Of a stretch of DNA of 64,000 nt, positions 10,516 through 23,632 are shown piece after piece. Source of the DNA: Suillus spraguei. Its lineage: Eukaryota; Basidiomycota; Agaricomycetes; Boletales; Suillaceae. The stretch covers positions 1-64,000 of the forward strand of contig JABCPU010000175.1 of the NCBI GenBank assembly GCA_016800925.1, read 5' to 3'. The notes beneath the pieces were generated by a model. The model did no database searches, was not told the origin of the DNA, and worked only from the letters and a program-made list of their open reading frames with translations. The translations under genes and the position numbers were made by a program. Positions within the stretch are counted from its first letter, which is position 1, and each line of letters begins with the position of its first letter.

Positions 10516-11765
10516 TCAAGACACTAGTACGTACGTTGTGTACAAGGTATAGACAAGTTCACATCGACAAAACCCTCGCGACACTCCCCTTTTAAACTGG
10601 TTGCCCCCTACAGTGTAGATATCCGTGATCAGGGCGTCACGTACGTCACTTGTGAATTGTTCGTACGTCTTAGCCAGCTTCTCCTCATATGTAGTCCTGG
10701 CCGGAGTCAAATCAAATTTGCTCGCTAAAAAAACACCAGTGAATAATTCTTGAAGCGCCCACTCAAAAAACGTGCCAACGAGACTAAACAACCGCTTGAG
10801 GTTTCGGGTGGCGTCGATATATTGCTGGTAATTGAGATGGTTGAACAGGACGTGCCTGACAAAGTGTCGCACGGCGATGTTCCCAAAGATCACATCGACG
10901 TCTTGTCCTCCCACCTGATCCGTTAAGTCATGAGTGTTCAAGTTCAAGTTAGAATAGAACAAGAGAGGGAACGACTCACATTGATGAGACCGTTGAGGAA
11001 TGTATCATTTGCCAAAAGGTCTTGAACGATATTCGCTACCACTGCCTTGGGCTGCGTGGCTAAGGCCTCATGAAGATTGTAATAGCATAAAACAGCGATG
11101 CGAACAATATCCTTTATGTTTTCCATCATAGTCTTCATGCTGTTTGCGATTGTGGCGACATTTTTTCGAAGCTTCTTCCCCCTTGGACCATTCAGTAAGT
11201 TCAACTGTTTTCGATTTGAGCTGTCGGTTAAAACGAATTCTGTGAGACATACCGCTATTATATTTAGCGACCGTGGTAGCCAGAGTGTTCGACGCTTCTG
11301 TCTTTCTGGCTTCAGTGGAAAGCAAAACGAATGATCAAACATTGATCGTTTCAACAGTTCTTTGGTGTCCTGTTTGACTTTTTTCAAGTCTTCCAGGCCA
11401 AAATTTCCAATAGGTGAAGACGATGATATGACGCCGATCGCACCCGATGGCACCACGACTGTGCTAATGGGAAGTGATGGTTTCAACGATTCTTGAGGTG
11501 GGACATGTGCTGTCGAGTTATGACGTGATGGACCGGCGTGTTGTCCCATCCCATCGTCATCATCATCATCATGTGTGAGACGACGGCTGCGGTTCCTATT
11601 AGCAGTAAGTCTGTCAGGGATTTTATAAGGCGTGTAACGCTTCGATTGTGGCAGCGAGTCGTCAAGCCATGCAACCGACGAGCGTGGATGCACATCGCTG
11701 CTAGCGACACCGACTTGAGGAAGTACCTCGTGGCTACCATAAGCTGCCTGGCCGTGGGCTGCCAT
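10516..11765 (-). CDS. DUF6532-like protein, left-arm copy
   Basis: Exon 1 runs 11765-10980 (262 codons, MAAHGQAAYGSHEVL start) and ends AAT before a GTGAGT donor. A 65-base intron ends in CAG, and exon 2 runs 10914-10516. The C-terminal half (VGGQDVDVIFGNIAVRHF, then GTFFEWALQELFTGVF and YEEKLAKTYEQF) follows the pattern I remember for DUF6532, a fungal family of unknown function. The N-terminal half is low complexity, with a DDDDDDG run. An alternative intron may exist where a second frame opens near 11325. In this arm exon 2 stays open 25 codons longer than in the right arm, where an extra G shifts the frame. Confidence 0.55.
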
Positions 11766-11787
11766 TGCTACTGCACGGGAAGGTATG

Positions 11788-12246
11788 TCACTGAGCCTCT
11801 GGGTCCGGACTCACTAGAGCACCCCTAGTACTACCAGCATTTTCGGAGTCCGAGTCGGTGTCTCCAGGAGAGTTAACTGGAAGATTCCAGTTCCAAGTGC
11901 TCGTTTCAGTGTCGTACAGTGGCACCATAGTATCTGGCGATGAGCCGTGGTATTGCGATCTGACGCGTTCATTGGGATAAATAATTTTTCTAAGAGGAAT
12001 TTGGAGTGCCGATGCACCAGGGAGAGGGATTTTGAAGGACTTGAAAATGTGAGACAGCAAGTGTCCTAACGGTTGTGATGCCTCTGGTGCATCCTCATGC
12101 GTGACCAGACGATTGAGTTCGTCAGAGGTGATTTTGTTCATGGTATGAACATCGCTGACGTCGGGGATGGACAATAGGGAGGAAAGTTTGATTCCGTTGT
12201 CAACCGTCCTGAAAAAGGCCATGAGAATGCTTATCATGCGCCCCAT
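11788..12246 (-). pseudogene. Truncated FunK1 5' end, left-arm copy
   Basis: This 152-codon ORF (MGRMISILMAFFRTVDNG start) matches the first about 145 codons of the FunK1 gene at 23204 almost perfectly, then stops where similarity breaks after PEA. It lacks the whole kinase domain. About 90 bases of upstream sequence are duplicated too. Relative to the full gene it lacks a 51-base stretch just before the shared ATG, so its frame reaches an earlier ATG. It may be expressed as a short protein, but nothing indicates a function. Confidence 0.7.
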
Positions 12247-12340
12247 AGCGCCAACAAAGCTCAGCGTTCCAGGTGAACCAATAACAAAACAGCTTCTATC
12301 TAGCCAATAGTGATTATCCTAGTAGATCCAGAATTTTCCG

Positions 12341-14011
12341 AAGACTATGTTCAGTTTGGATTCAAACGCGGCACGTGATCGTTACAATCATCGTAATGGC
12401 GCGACAAGTATTTGGCCAAATGCTGATCTGGCAGTTTTGGCGGGCACGGGTACTACGTTCTTGAGATTACCTCAGCGGCTTTCGATTCTTAACGCAATAC
12501 TCAGTTCATACCCGCCGTTCAGCTATGATGCGCGCCACGTACCCATGACGTAGAAGAAGTGACACCAGCCACAACATCTAAGTCCTTCTTTGAATATTTC
12601 CTGCCAGTAAAAGGAGTGCGAACGAACTCGTGTTGCACAGGTGTGGGCGGTTGTCGGAGTCCAGCGAGCGAGTACGCCAATCAATGAAGCGCAAGCCACA
12701 TGAACGCGCAGGAATACCAACATTTATCTTCTTGCCGACTAGAGCATTCAAGAATTCTTCAGGTTCTGTTGGCCTCCGATGTAGTGGACATGTACTTGCT
12801 CCCCAACCTCTATATCTTCCTCTTTCATTCCAATCGAAGACGCACTGCGGTGGGCGGAGCCAGCGGAACTTGATGGGACGCAGACTGAGGGTGCAGCGAG
12901 GGTTGGGAGTGAGGAAGTGACCTGCACTCCTGTGCTGGAAACATAGCCAGCGATGGGTCATAGATACTCTGCAATGTAGGCGTCAGGAGACCTAGAATGT
13001 TGCGAGAGCATGGATAATACCTTAGCGGCAGTCATCTAACAGATATCGCAAAGCTGCACCGTCACCATTTCAAGACAGCTAGAAGCCGTGCCATCACAGA
13101 ATAGCGACGAACCCAATGTCCTACACACCGGCGTGGACAGCCATGAGGTCAACTCCGGCACTCCATCTTAATCTTTCAATGTTTCCTGCCAGCAGAAAGA
13201 GGGTAAACGAACTCATGTGACACATGCGTGAGCGGTAGTAGAAAGCAAATCAAAAAGTGGAGAACGGTCCAATGGAGGTGGAGAACATAAGGCGTCCGAG
13301 TCTCTGAACATAGAATCGAGTGGTGCAGGTTTATCTATAGTTATAAAACGTTATTTCAAAGGATGGTGATCAAGAACAAACGGCTATCAGACCTTTTGGA
13401 ACAGGCGTCATCACGTCCAGTGTCTGCGATATACCCATCCAGGACATATAGGAAATGGCCGGTCTGTGTTAACCTTGCGCAGACTCCGCGCCAAAGTGTG
13501 GGGGACAGGTCTGGTTGGCAAGTTCCACTGGGCTGTCTGTTATTACATCATCCTGTCAGGCACTTCTAGGCGCAACGACAAACTCGTGGCATTGTTTCTA
13601 GATCATAAGCTGGTGTCGCTCAGGTTCATGCACCACAACCTGATACGTCAGAGGACTTCGTGGTTGATTACTGCTCGCTTGCACAATTCTAGTAGTACAA
13701 TGATATCATTTTTGACGCTCCTTGCGATGTGTGTAGAAGCCGCGGCATGAATCCCTATCGAATTTGAGACGCTGTCCCCTGATGAAGTTTGGCCGACGCA
13801 TTGAGCGCTCGAACCTATCCCGACGTCTCCGAGTGGTCTCCATTCCACTGTCCAACGTATCATCCTTCCTCAGCATTAAGAGAAGCTGCATTCTAACGTC
13901 ATCGTATGAATGCACGATAGGTATGATGACATTTTGTCACCCTCACTTGATAGTTACATACTACGAACAAGCGCAACAACTGCATGCTACTAAACTCTGC
14001 GGCAAGGCGGT
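12341..14011. other. Intergenic sequence of the left arm with short repeats
   Basis: No convincing gene. Two about 70-base segments (about 12577-12648 and 13165-13233) resemble each other, sharing a tcctgccag... core. Bases about 13440-13760 contain the unit also found just outside both arms (9930-10290 and 63225-63335). A 127-codon minus-strand frame at 12578-12961 has no recognisable features. Confidence 0.5.
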
Positions 14012-17000
14012 CTACTGGAAAAAATTAGGGTATGATGTCTCCAACTTCTTGCAAAAGGCAATGAAAAGCTCCAAGAGGTTGATGTACCTTCCCTGGTCCT
14101 TTTCCTCTTCATTAACCCAAGATACGAACTCCTCGAAGCTGACCCAACCAGTGGGTCGTCCCAAAGTCCCAGCCAAATGGTCAGCTCTACCTGACTTCCA
14201 AGTGTAGTATACCGCTTCAAAGATGAAACCTGCAAAAGGACAGGGTACTCCTTTCTGATAACGAACCTGAGAGTGACACGATGGCTCCTCTTTGTTGTGG
14301 TTGTAGTTCTGGGGGAGAGCACATTTGAAGCAGTAAGTGAACCGTTGAAATGTGAAACTTCTCTTGAAGTCATAGTACATCGAGTCAAGGGCGTTGACTT
14401 CCAAGGAGCACGCACCCTTTGCATGGACCTTGAAGTCAATGACAAAATGGACGGGACAGCAATTCTGCAGCTTCCGCATGTACTTGTCAAGGAGCAACGT
14501 GCGGTCCAATCGACTGTGAAGACCTGCAGTCACTCTGGCACTCCTGGTGGATGACGATGGCGCAGGGGCTGGAAGTGATGAAGGAGCGGGTGGTGCGTTG
14601 AACGCCTTGGATGCTGTTGGTTGAGAAAACTTGACGGTACGTCAGCACTGTATCTCAAGGCATAATGGAATTGTATCACTGAGTGGTAAGTTGGCTGAAC
14701 CCCGTTAGGAAGGTTGACGGCACATTGAAGACTACGTGTGGTATGAGCGACCTCCACAGCATCGAGCGCTCTCTCCATTTGAGAAGTTACTTCGGGAACC
14801 TTTGCGAAGAATGCATCGCAGTCACCGGAGAAGGATCCTTGGGAGGATGACAGTCTGGAGGAAGACGGTTGGAAGGAAGACGGTCGAGGGGAAGGTGGTC
14901 GAGAGGAAGTAGTTTGAGAGGGTTGAGATGAGCTAGGAACCAGAATCTTGGGAGTAGCGCTTGCTGCAGATGATGAAGGTTGTAACGACGCATCCTTAAT
15001 CGCTCGCAAGGCAATACCTTGCATCTTGCTAGCAGGATCGCAGACGTCACACTTCACCACGCCTGGCCTGTCATTGCAACGGTATGCAAAACCCCTACCG
15101 TCCATACACTTGATGGAGGTGTACCTGCGACATTCATTGTTAAACAGGACGTCGTCCAAGCCTTTGATGCAGTGGTAGTCTTGGTCGCTCTCGAATGAGG
15201 ACAGACTCGTTTTCTGAGTGAGGTAGAACGTATGTGCCTCGCGTCCGTCGCGTCCGGAACGTCCAGACATCTGGTTCACTACCATGAGACCATACTCGAC
15301 CTCGCTTATTACCACGAATCGCACAGAGCTTCGGTCTACTCCCTGAGCAAAGGCAGTGGTGCACGCCATGACCTTGGTCTCTCCGCTGTCCCACCTCGTG
15401 AGGTTGTGCGTTTTAGTGTTTCCTCCCATAGTGGGAAGGTCACTGTGAAAGACGGCGCATTGGATTGTGGCGCTGAAGTTATCTGCCTCTTTGTTTGAGT
15501 TGAAAAATACCAGCATGCGATCTGATCCGCTCATCTTCGACTGCAGCCGGCGTACGAGGGACTGGAGGGATGCCTTGAAACGGTTTGGAAGGATCTGCAG
15601 GACATGAAGTCCTATTTCGGGGCGATCTGTGCAGGTGCGATAGATGAGGACCTCGTTGAGCTCGAGTGAAAAGGCTTTCAAGTAGGCAGCAGTGTTGGAT
15701 GGGGGGGACGTCGCTGAAAGTAAGTTGATTTGCTTTGGCCACCTGGAAAATTGTGCAGCAAGACGATGCCACGGTTCCTTGCGATCAGGATGACACACCA
15801 GGAAGTCGTGGTGTTCGTCAACAAACATTTTCGTAAAGGAAGATCCTTGAGGCGATGCTATGAAGCTAAATACAAACGATATGAGGTCAAGACAGCGGAC
15901 ATTCCAGTCATGGTCACGTACACCTGGAACGCCTTGGAAGAAGCACTCTCTACCTGCACAAAGAGGATCTGAACGTCAAGGGGAACGTTCTTATCTTTGG
16001 TAAAATTGTGTGCCCTCAGCCCGAATTGCAGGCATTTTTCTACTTGTTCCTCTAGGAGAACGACAAAGGGGCAGACAACAATACAGCGCTGGCTGGGATC
16101 AATAAGAGGGGCGGTCATCCACAGTGCGCTCTTGCCCCCTCCTGTCTTGAGGGTGATGACGGTGTCCTTTTCAGTACTCATGACGCTCATGATAGCCTTG
16201 CACTGTTCGCGAGACCTTTCTTTGGCAGTGGGATCTTTGAACAGCTGTCTAAACGCAGCTCGCACCTTCTGTGTCCATCGGTCCTCCTCTTCTCGGGAAA
16301 AGTCAGCCAGAATCTCTATCTCTTCATCTTCGTCCTCGTCCATGGTGATAAGATCGTCAGGCTGAGAGGAGAAGGCCTCCTTACGGAATGAACAGGAGTC
16401 TTCGTCATCGTCAAGCAATAGATCCTCTGCATGCGGAGAGGAAGCTGCTGCAAGAGATTTCCCGTGATTTTCCTTTTTAACGTGCAAGTCCGTGGCATCA
16501 AGGTGGGAGGTCGCTAGCCGAATGCGTTTTGAGGGCTGAATAGATCCATCTCTGCCGTTGAACTGGCTTGATGACTCTTGAATAGGAGGCCGTTTTCGAC
16601 GGACTGGATTTATGGGAGGAGCGGCAGGACTGGGGGAGGAGGCAAGGCGTAAAGAGGATGAGGCAAGACGTAAAGAGGAGGACGAGGACGAGGCGAGGCG
16701 TAAAGAAGAGGATGAGGACTGAGTGGGCATTCCAGTCGTTTGTCCGAGGGAAGCAGCAGAACGAGTATTGAGACGCGAAGAGGAGGATGAGGGTTGGGTG
16801 GGGAATCTGATGGGATGCTGGGCGTCGTTCGAGTCAGGGTCACCTATAACTCAGTGGAAGTTAGCTTGGATCGGTGAACGGCACTGGATGTGTACCTTCC
16901 GACTGAACTGGGGCACGTCGTCCAGTACCAGTAGCAGGTTCCATAGCAGGAGCAGGAACAGGGCTCTCGACGGCATGAAGGATGGAGGGCAAGATGTCCT

Positions 17001-20000
17001 GGGTGATGGCGTCACGGAGTAGTGGCACCAAGTTTTCCTGCAGGTAAGTATCCAATGTCGCACGGACAGCGGTTGAGGTGGCCTCAGAAATGGCGGAGAC
17101 GTCAACTGAAGAGGATTCGGGGTAGTTTGAAGATGATGCAGATGCTCTGGCCGACCTTCTCTTTCGAATGGGCGCCTGGGGGTCGCCAGGACCGAGGCCA
17201 CAGAATGTGTGCCATTCCTCTGATAGCCAGCGATGCTTCGATATGACATTGTTGGTAAGTTCAGGGACAGCGCCATGGACGGTGCCATAATGGATGTGGT
17301 CAATGTGCGTGGAGTGGTCTGCACTCTCAGCTAGGAGGTCATCGGCAAGAGAGAATGCATGGTTGGGAGAGATGAATTCCCTAGCCATAGCAATGGCACC
17401 TTGTCTGAAGTCTCGCACACCCCAGGCGCACTGGAAATGCTCTCGGTTGACTTGTGTGAACATTGCATACCACTCGTCAGGGTTGATTCGATGGCCATTG
17501 TCCATCACGAGGAAACTGTAATGAGGTGAGAATGAGCATGATGCAGCGACTAGAAGACCTACCTGTTGTATTCATGCTGGACCTTTTCCCCATATGCGAC
17601 GAATGCCAAGAGAGATTCTGCATGCCTTAGCCCTCCGGCGAGGAACTCCACCATCCACCTTCCCAATTTTGAATGGACGAACGCAGGAGTGCAAGGATCT
17701 CTGTCAGTAATCTGGGAGGTCTTGCTGTAACCAGACAAGAGAATGACTTCCTGACCCTGAACGAAGACGTTTCGGTGTCGCTCGGCATTGGTAGTTTGAT
17801 GTTGCAAAAATTGCACCGATCTAGTAGATACCTGCGTTGTGATATAGAGCAGGTGGTACAGCGGCTTCCATACCTCGCCCGTACGACGAAGGATGTCCTT
17901 TACTGCTGGTACGTCCCAGGCGAGACGACCTTCCCGATCTACCATAGCTAAGTGATGGACCTCGACCAGGTGAGAAAAAAGTTCCAGCCTAAGGGAGTCA
18001 AATTGCTTGTCATTAGCGAAAGAATGGCCACGGATAGAGTTAGTCATGTCATCTGCGACGTGGGCGGGCAGGCCCTTCAGCATGATGCGACCTTGTGTGA
18101 GTAGGAGGTACTTCTCCTCAACCCGTTCGAGGAGAGTCTGAATGCCTTGACGAAATCTGGAAAGGTACAAGGTCTCCTGTCCGACTGTGATCCACTGAAA
18201 GTCAGGGTCGAGAAAGACCTTTGGCTCCCGTTGCTGATTCCAAGCCAAGGAGGAGGCATATTGCTGATACTCGAATAACATATTGAAGGTGGTTGCGCGT
18301 CCTAGGGCTAAGACCTCCTGGTGAACCTTTATTATTCGTCTAAAGCACGGCAACGCAAGGACGAAGATATCAGTGGAGTATGAGAAAACAAGGGAGTGGA
18401 ACCGCTGACTCGATTTGGGGAATATCAGAGTCCTTCTGGTACCACAGGGCGTGGGTGAGGCAAGTGCTGTTGACGAAGTACTTTAATTTCGCCAGGTCTG
18501 GGGTGAAGTCCGTTGACTCGTAGAAGTTACCGTCACGTCGTAGAGCCTTGAACCATATAAAGCGCTGGATGACATTTGCCCAGTTCTCCTCGGCATGGAC
18601 GCTAGCACCATCCATCAAGGTCCATAAAAATTCGTGCAACCTCTTCATGGCATCGCCATCACTGCCTAAGTTAAGGTCATCACCGTGGTCGTTCTGATCG
18701 AACAATGCCACAAAGGCATCCAAGGCATCGATCTGGTTGGGGTGAAGGCCGAAGGAGAACTTGGAAGGATGGTCTTGAGTGAGATAAAGCCTGACAATGG
18801 CTCGCAAAAACTGAAGGATCAGCTCGCTATAAGATGTATTTTTTTTAGAGATGGGACGCCAGTGATCTCTGCAGGAAGAGTGGGAGGTCAGAGGGTGCAT
18901 GAGGGCGTTGATTGGGAAAACTTAAACTTACGAATCCTTCTTGACGTCATCACCGTGTAAGAGAAGTTTGCAGATGGTGAATCTCTGGGAATTACCTTCC
19001 AGGAGCTCGGGCGCCATGTGAAAGTAAGCCTTCACAAGGAAGTCCAAAGTGGTGAAAAAACCATTAAATTCTTCTGGGCGGTGCTGACCCTTGAGGGCCT
19101 CCAAAATTTTGACCTGCGATTTCTGGCAACGAACGTCCTGCATGAAGCAATCCCAGGCCATGACTTTAATGAGGGACCTTCGCTCCTCATCAGGGACTGC
19201 GGCGCGTGGGACTGCTGGAATATCAACGGAGGGAGGGAAGGAATTGGCGAGGACCTTTCTGATGTCGATGGCTTTTTCGAAAGGGGGGGGTTGGATGACC
19301 ACGAAATAGACTCGACCTACAGACTCAAAGAGCTGTTGGATGAAGGCTTCCTCGTAGGTCATGACGTCCTTGGATACTCTATGGACCACCCTCCCATGGT
19401 TTATCATGGTGGGGATGCTGGAGGCGGCATAATGACAATCAGCGGACTCCACACATACCATGCCTTTACGTGGAGGGGCTATAAGCTGAACTGGAGGGCC
19501 TTGGTGGGTAGGGATCTTAACATCTTCTTGCCGCAGGTAGATTTTGTTTTTGAGGACGAATTCGTCCAGAGATTCCAACTGTTTCGGGTTGAGGAATTGG
19601 CGGTGGTGAGTCTTGCGGTGACCAGGGACCATAGCCGCAGTGAGAGACTTCTTGCAGCCCATACAGATAAAAATCTTGAGGGCAGTGTGCATGCAAAGGC
19701 CGAACTGATCCAGAAGGCAAGTGGAGAGAAGATAATCTTCATCTGGGAGAAGGATGACGTGACTGTTCGAGTCCGGAGAGATGACTTGGGCTGACAAATA
19801 TGAGCCATGAGATAAAACAAGGAGACAAAAACTGACCGGTATGAGCCTTATTGTCGGGCAGCTGAGAGCGGCCTTCAGCAAGAGTAACGGCTGAGACGGT
19901 GCGGACTGAAGGCAGAGCTGGGGAAGATGTGGAACAAATTAGAAAATGACGGAGAAGTAAATAGAAAAATAGAAGCACCATTTGCACTGTTAGCAAGGAT

Positions 20001-20374
20001 ACTGTAGGGGAGATCAGGCACTTGAGGATGGACGGCTGGAGGGAGGAGACAAGTTAATGAAAGGGTGGAGAGGAGGAGAGGGGAAGAACGCACCAACTTG
20101 AAGTTCAGAACTACCTGATTGAGGGGCCAGGGCTGGGAGGAGAATATCTTTGTCTGGGAAGGTGGATAAGGCGACAGAATAAGGGGAAATAGTGAGACTC
20201 ACGAGGTTCAACGTGGGTCTTAAAGGTGGACCTCCTTTTGAACGCGCCGGAGCAGGTAGGAGCAGGACAGTGAATGATGCCATCAGAAGTACGAGATACG
20301 TCATACTCGACACCAGAAATGATAACCAGACCAGGGTGAGAATTGTGCTCCCAGAAGCGTCGCTCAGACATCAT
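14012..20374 (-). CDS. RecQ-like telomere-linked-type helicase, left-arm copy
   Basis: Mirror image of the gene at 53247-59609, where the domains are described. Open exon blocks here are 20374-20204, 19881-18928, 18900-18370, 18353-17559, 17508-16861, 16842-15922 (motif 0 and Walker A TGGGKS), 15865-14530 (DEHH, SAT and GRSGRDG) and the final 14533-14012 block with a Cys/His-rich end. All these frames are identical in sequence to the right-arm copy, so both copies look equally intact. The junction between the 18900-18370 and 18353-17559 blocks is not resolved by a clean GT-AG intron. The gene is read towards the window's left end. Confidence 0.7.
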
Positions 20375-21411
20375 TAAGTGTTTTAGAAACTAGTATTGCA
20401 AGGTAAGGTGCAAGACAAAGATCGGGAGTGAAAGGTCGAGGGACGTTAAATGCCAGGATTCACGTTAAGAGAGGTGAACGGGGGCGAAAAACTCATGCAG
20501 GGATGAGGTGAGCGTCCACCGTTTGTGAGTTTCTCCGTCGTCTCTCGAGCCTCGGGCGGTCATGGTGACTGACCTAATGAACTTCCTGCCGTTATGAAGA
20601 CAGCATGAATCTCGGTCGTTTCTCGAGCCTATTTTAGGATAGTCAACTAGGCCCGAATAAGGTGAAGAGACGTACTGCTGCTGCTAGAAAGGCCTAACTC
20701 TGAGGTACTTAGTACTTTTCGGTTCGCAATTCGACACGACTCGGGTACAGGCCGCCGTCCCACCATTTGAATTTGCAAACGTTTGCTCCAACACACTGAC
20801 TTCTTACCATGAGTTACTGCCATTGAAACTGTCACTGTACACGTTTAGCAGTGGGTCCCAGACCCTTTCCCTTTCAGAGTGGGAGGCCATGGCGGCTGAA
20901 GTATCGTACTGTAGAGATTCGGCATCTGAAGCACGTGCCTAGTAAAGTCCATCACTAAAATTCAAATTGCGATATCAACCCATATATTGACAATATAATG
21001 TAGACAATGACCTAATCCGTCACAATATGAGGCCGTGTATATGGGTTGTCCAATTTGAAGCATGTTTGCATAGACTCGGCACTCGCATTGAGTAACAAAA
21101 GTGCGGACACCCTCATATATTCAGTGTATTACATTGGTTTAGCACCGAAGCACCAGCCAGCTTTCCGCCATCTCTCACAACTTGCTAGTCCAAGAGATGT
21201 ATGAGTCTTGCCGGTGATAATTGTTCAATCTTCCGTTATCAATATTTATCAAGATATGTTACCACGGGCATAATGTAGCTTCAAACCCTCAGAACATATA
21301 CATCATAATGCGTCCATGAAAAATGTGGTGGCATCAAAATTTTATATGATTGTTTTATCGGTACAAATACAACTATTAAACAGTGTTGTACATAATGTCT
21401 TAAAGAAGGTT
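20375..21411. other. Intergenic region between helicase and DUF6698-like gene (left arm)
   Basis: About 1 kb between two genes on the same strand. The upstream side of the helicase has no clear TATA or repeat; the central part is AT-rich around 20960-21130. A 63-codon minus-strand frame at 20647 is not supported. Confidence 0.4.
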
Positions 21412-22921
21412 CTCATTGGGCACGTCGAGCAGTCATGGCAACTGACATTGTGCTGGTCTTCTGAGGTCGGTAATGCGACACATTCCTGCGGCCAAATACT
21501 TGGCTGAAAAGCATCAATGTCACTGAGTTGGTGAGGTAGTCTGATCAGCTGTGATACTCACCGGTTCCACCATAACAAGAGGTTTTCTACGTCTTTTGCT
21601 GCATCCGGTGAAGAAGGAAGTTCGAAATAATCGACAATGTTGTGATAGAATTCGTTGTGGTCGAAGTCGTCATCGATAATCCGCCATGCGCCGGCACTGG
21701 ACAATGCAAAACGTAGCTGAATCCAATCCATTCTGTCATTAGCGAGTGATCATTATGCGAGCTAGATCCTACCTGAACAGCCGCATATGCAAGAGCCCTA
21801 GGCTGTACCGATTTCATTTGCAGGAGGCCTGCAACATCACACCGTGTGCGCCTCTCTCCTGTAGTCCTCCGACGTTTAGGGAGATAGACTTGTGAAGGTG
21901 TCTCGGCGCTAGCGTCAGGTTGCAACGTTTCTGGGTCTTCTTCCGCTGAACTAGGAGACGTAAATATATGTTTGACCGCCTGTGATCCATTGTTAGTATT
22001 GTGGGCATCAAACATAGGATCCTCTGATTAGTACGTACCTTCACAAGGAGTTCACCTTTGAGGAATGCTTTTGTAGAATTTGTTGCGTCGTATTGTCCAT
22101 CCTTGTATAGAAATGATGGCCAAGAGTATGACGTGACACGATAGTCAGGATGGTAAGAGCGAATGGCCTCTCGGACACTGTATATAATTAACAAGTTGCG
22201 CCCTTGATACAACGAGTACTCACGTAGCATCATTCCAGTTGTAATCAACAGGGCATATTAATCTCCCTGTCACGTCATGGTAGAACCCGCGGCCATATCT
22301 GTCTCGACACTGAATGGAAGGGTTTGGAGTCGGTACCATCTGCATCAACCACACAGCGGCAATAAACTTGAGGCTCGTAGTGTCATCTGCTCTTGCGGCA
22401 TCAGCACCACGATTAAGCTGATGAAATATAAGAGTTAATGAGCGCGCTGTTGTTGTGAGGTCTCACACCTTGCTATATAATTCGACCAGTTCAAAGCTGT
22501 CGGCCGAGGATTGTACGAGCTTTCGCACCGAAGGGCACCATATTAGGAGCTTCTTGTATGTTCGGTACCGTCTCTGTCGATCAATGAAATTTTGGCCGAT
22601 CTTGAGAAGATGGAGCCACGAAGAGGGTGGATTAGAATTTTTCACGGTCCTATGACTTCAATGGGCGTCAGAACGTTAGACGACATGGAAATAATTACAC
22701 CGGAATGTCTTACCGTTTTCCACCGGCTCTGCCCAGTTATGGTGATGGACTTTATGTCCACATCGACAAGCTTGAAGCTGGTAATCTGAAGGCTTGCAAT
22801 ACGAGGTGAGAGCACATCTTTGATGCTGTAGAGTAGAAATATAATACTCACGGCAAATCAACTGGATACAGAGACGCACGCCTGCAGACTGCACCTGAGT
22901 GAGCGAGGTGAAGGAGAGTGT
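21412..22921 (-). CDS. DUF6698-like protein, left-arm copy
   Basis: Mirror copy of 50700-52209. The conserved core GRLICPVDYNWND followed by VREAIR and WPSFLYKDG, then KHIFTSPSSAEE, RALAYAAVQ, LRFALSSAGAW and LLLWWNRQVFG matches the DUF6698 family as I remember it (agaricomycete, function unknown). Several short introns break the frame. The 5' end lies at the arm boundary (22923), so the first exons may differ between the two copies. The 3' end (TARRAQ then a stop) is inside the arm. Confidence 0.55.
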
Positions 22922-23033
22922 AATTGGCATTGTCTAGTGCTGAACGGATTTTAAAGTCAACCAGTGTGACGATACCGTGACTTTTCGTGACATTTGTGTG
23001 ACTGCACGACGAACTGGTGGGTAATAGTAGTCT

Positions 23034-23632
23034 CCGGAAAATTCTGGATCTACTAGGATAATCACTATTAGCTAGATAGAAGCTGTTTTGTTATTGGTTC
23101 ACCTGGAACGCTGAGCTTTGTTGGCGCTATGTGGCGCATGATAAGCATTCTCAAGCAATCCCACCGTTGTCGTACCACTATAAGGCTAGTGTAGCGCCTA
23201 AAAATGGCCTTTTTCAGGACGGTTGACAACGGAATCAAACTTTCCTCCCTATTGTCCATCCCCGACGTCAGCGATGTTCATACCATGAACAAAATCACCT
23301 CTGACGAACTCAATCGTCTGGTCACGCATGAGGATGCACCAGAGGCATCACAACCGTTAGGACACTTGCTGTCTCACATTTTCAAGTCCTTCAAAATCCC
23401 TCTCCCTGGTGCATCGGCACTCCAAATTCCTCTTAGAAAAATTATTTATCCCAATGAACGCGTCAGATCGCAATACCACGGCTCATCGCCAGATACTATG
23501 GTGCCACTGTACGACACTGAAACGAGCACTTGGAACTGGAATCTTCCAGTTAACCCTCCTGGAGACACCGACTCGGACTCCGAAAATGCTGGTAGTACTA
23601 GCGGTGCTCCAGTGAGTCCGGACACAGAGGCT
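23034..23632 (+). repeat. FunK1 promoter and 5' coding segment duplicated in both arms
   Basis: About 550-600 bases here match 61281-61829 (right arm) and the mirror 11792-12340 (left arm). The match begins in cggaaaattctgg, about 170 bases upstream of the FunK1 start, and ends at codon about 145. The only large difference is a 51-base segment present here (about 23152-23202) and absent from the arms. Confidence 0.85.

Larger units (their letters stand above)
10520..22923. repeat. Left arm of a 12.4-kb inverted repeat
   Basis: Base x here pairs with base 73621-x in the right arm (50698-63102) along essentially the whole length. The open frames compared are identical in the two arms except near the ends: a run of five G versus six G around 10605/63017, a Pro/Ser difference in the DUF6532-like protein, and one substitution near 22908/50713. 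Matching stops sharply at 10520 (beyond gacactagtac) and at 22923. The arm carries a DUF6532-like gene, a truncated FunK1, the helicase and a DUF6698-like gene, all on the minus strand. Confidence 0.97.

Noticed and set aside
12578..12961. 127-codon frame in both arms (mirror 60660-61043)
   Set aside because: No domain, no splice logic, and it contains part of a local repeat pair; identity between arms says nothing because the whole arm is identical.
19018..19794. A 258-codon open frame antisense to the helicase (mirror at 53827-54603)
   Set aside because: It is the opposite-strand shadow of a well-supported helicase exon in CG-rich DNA, has no recognisable motif and no independent support.
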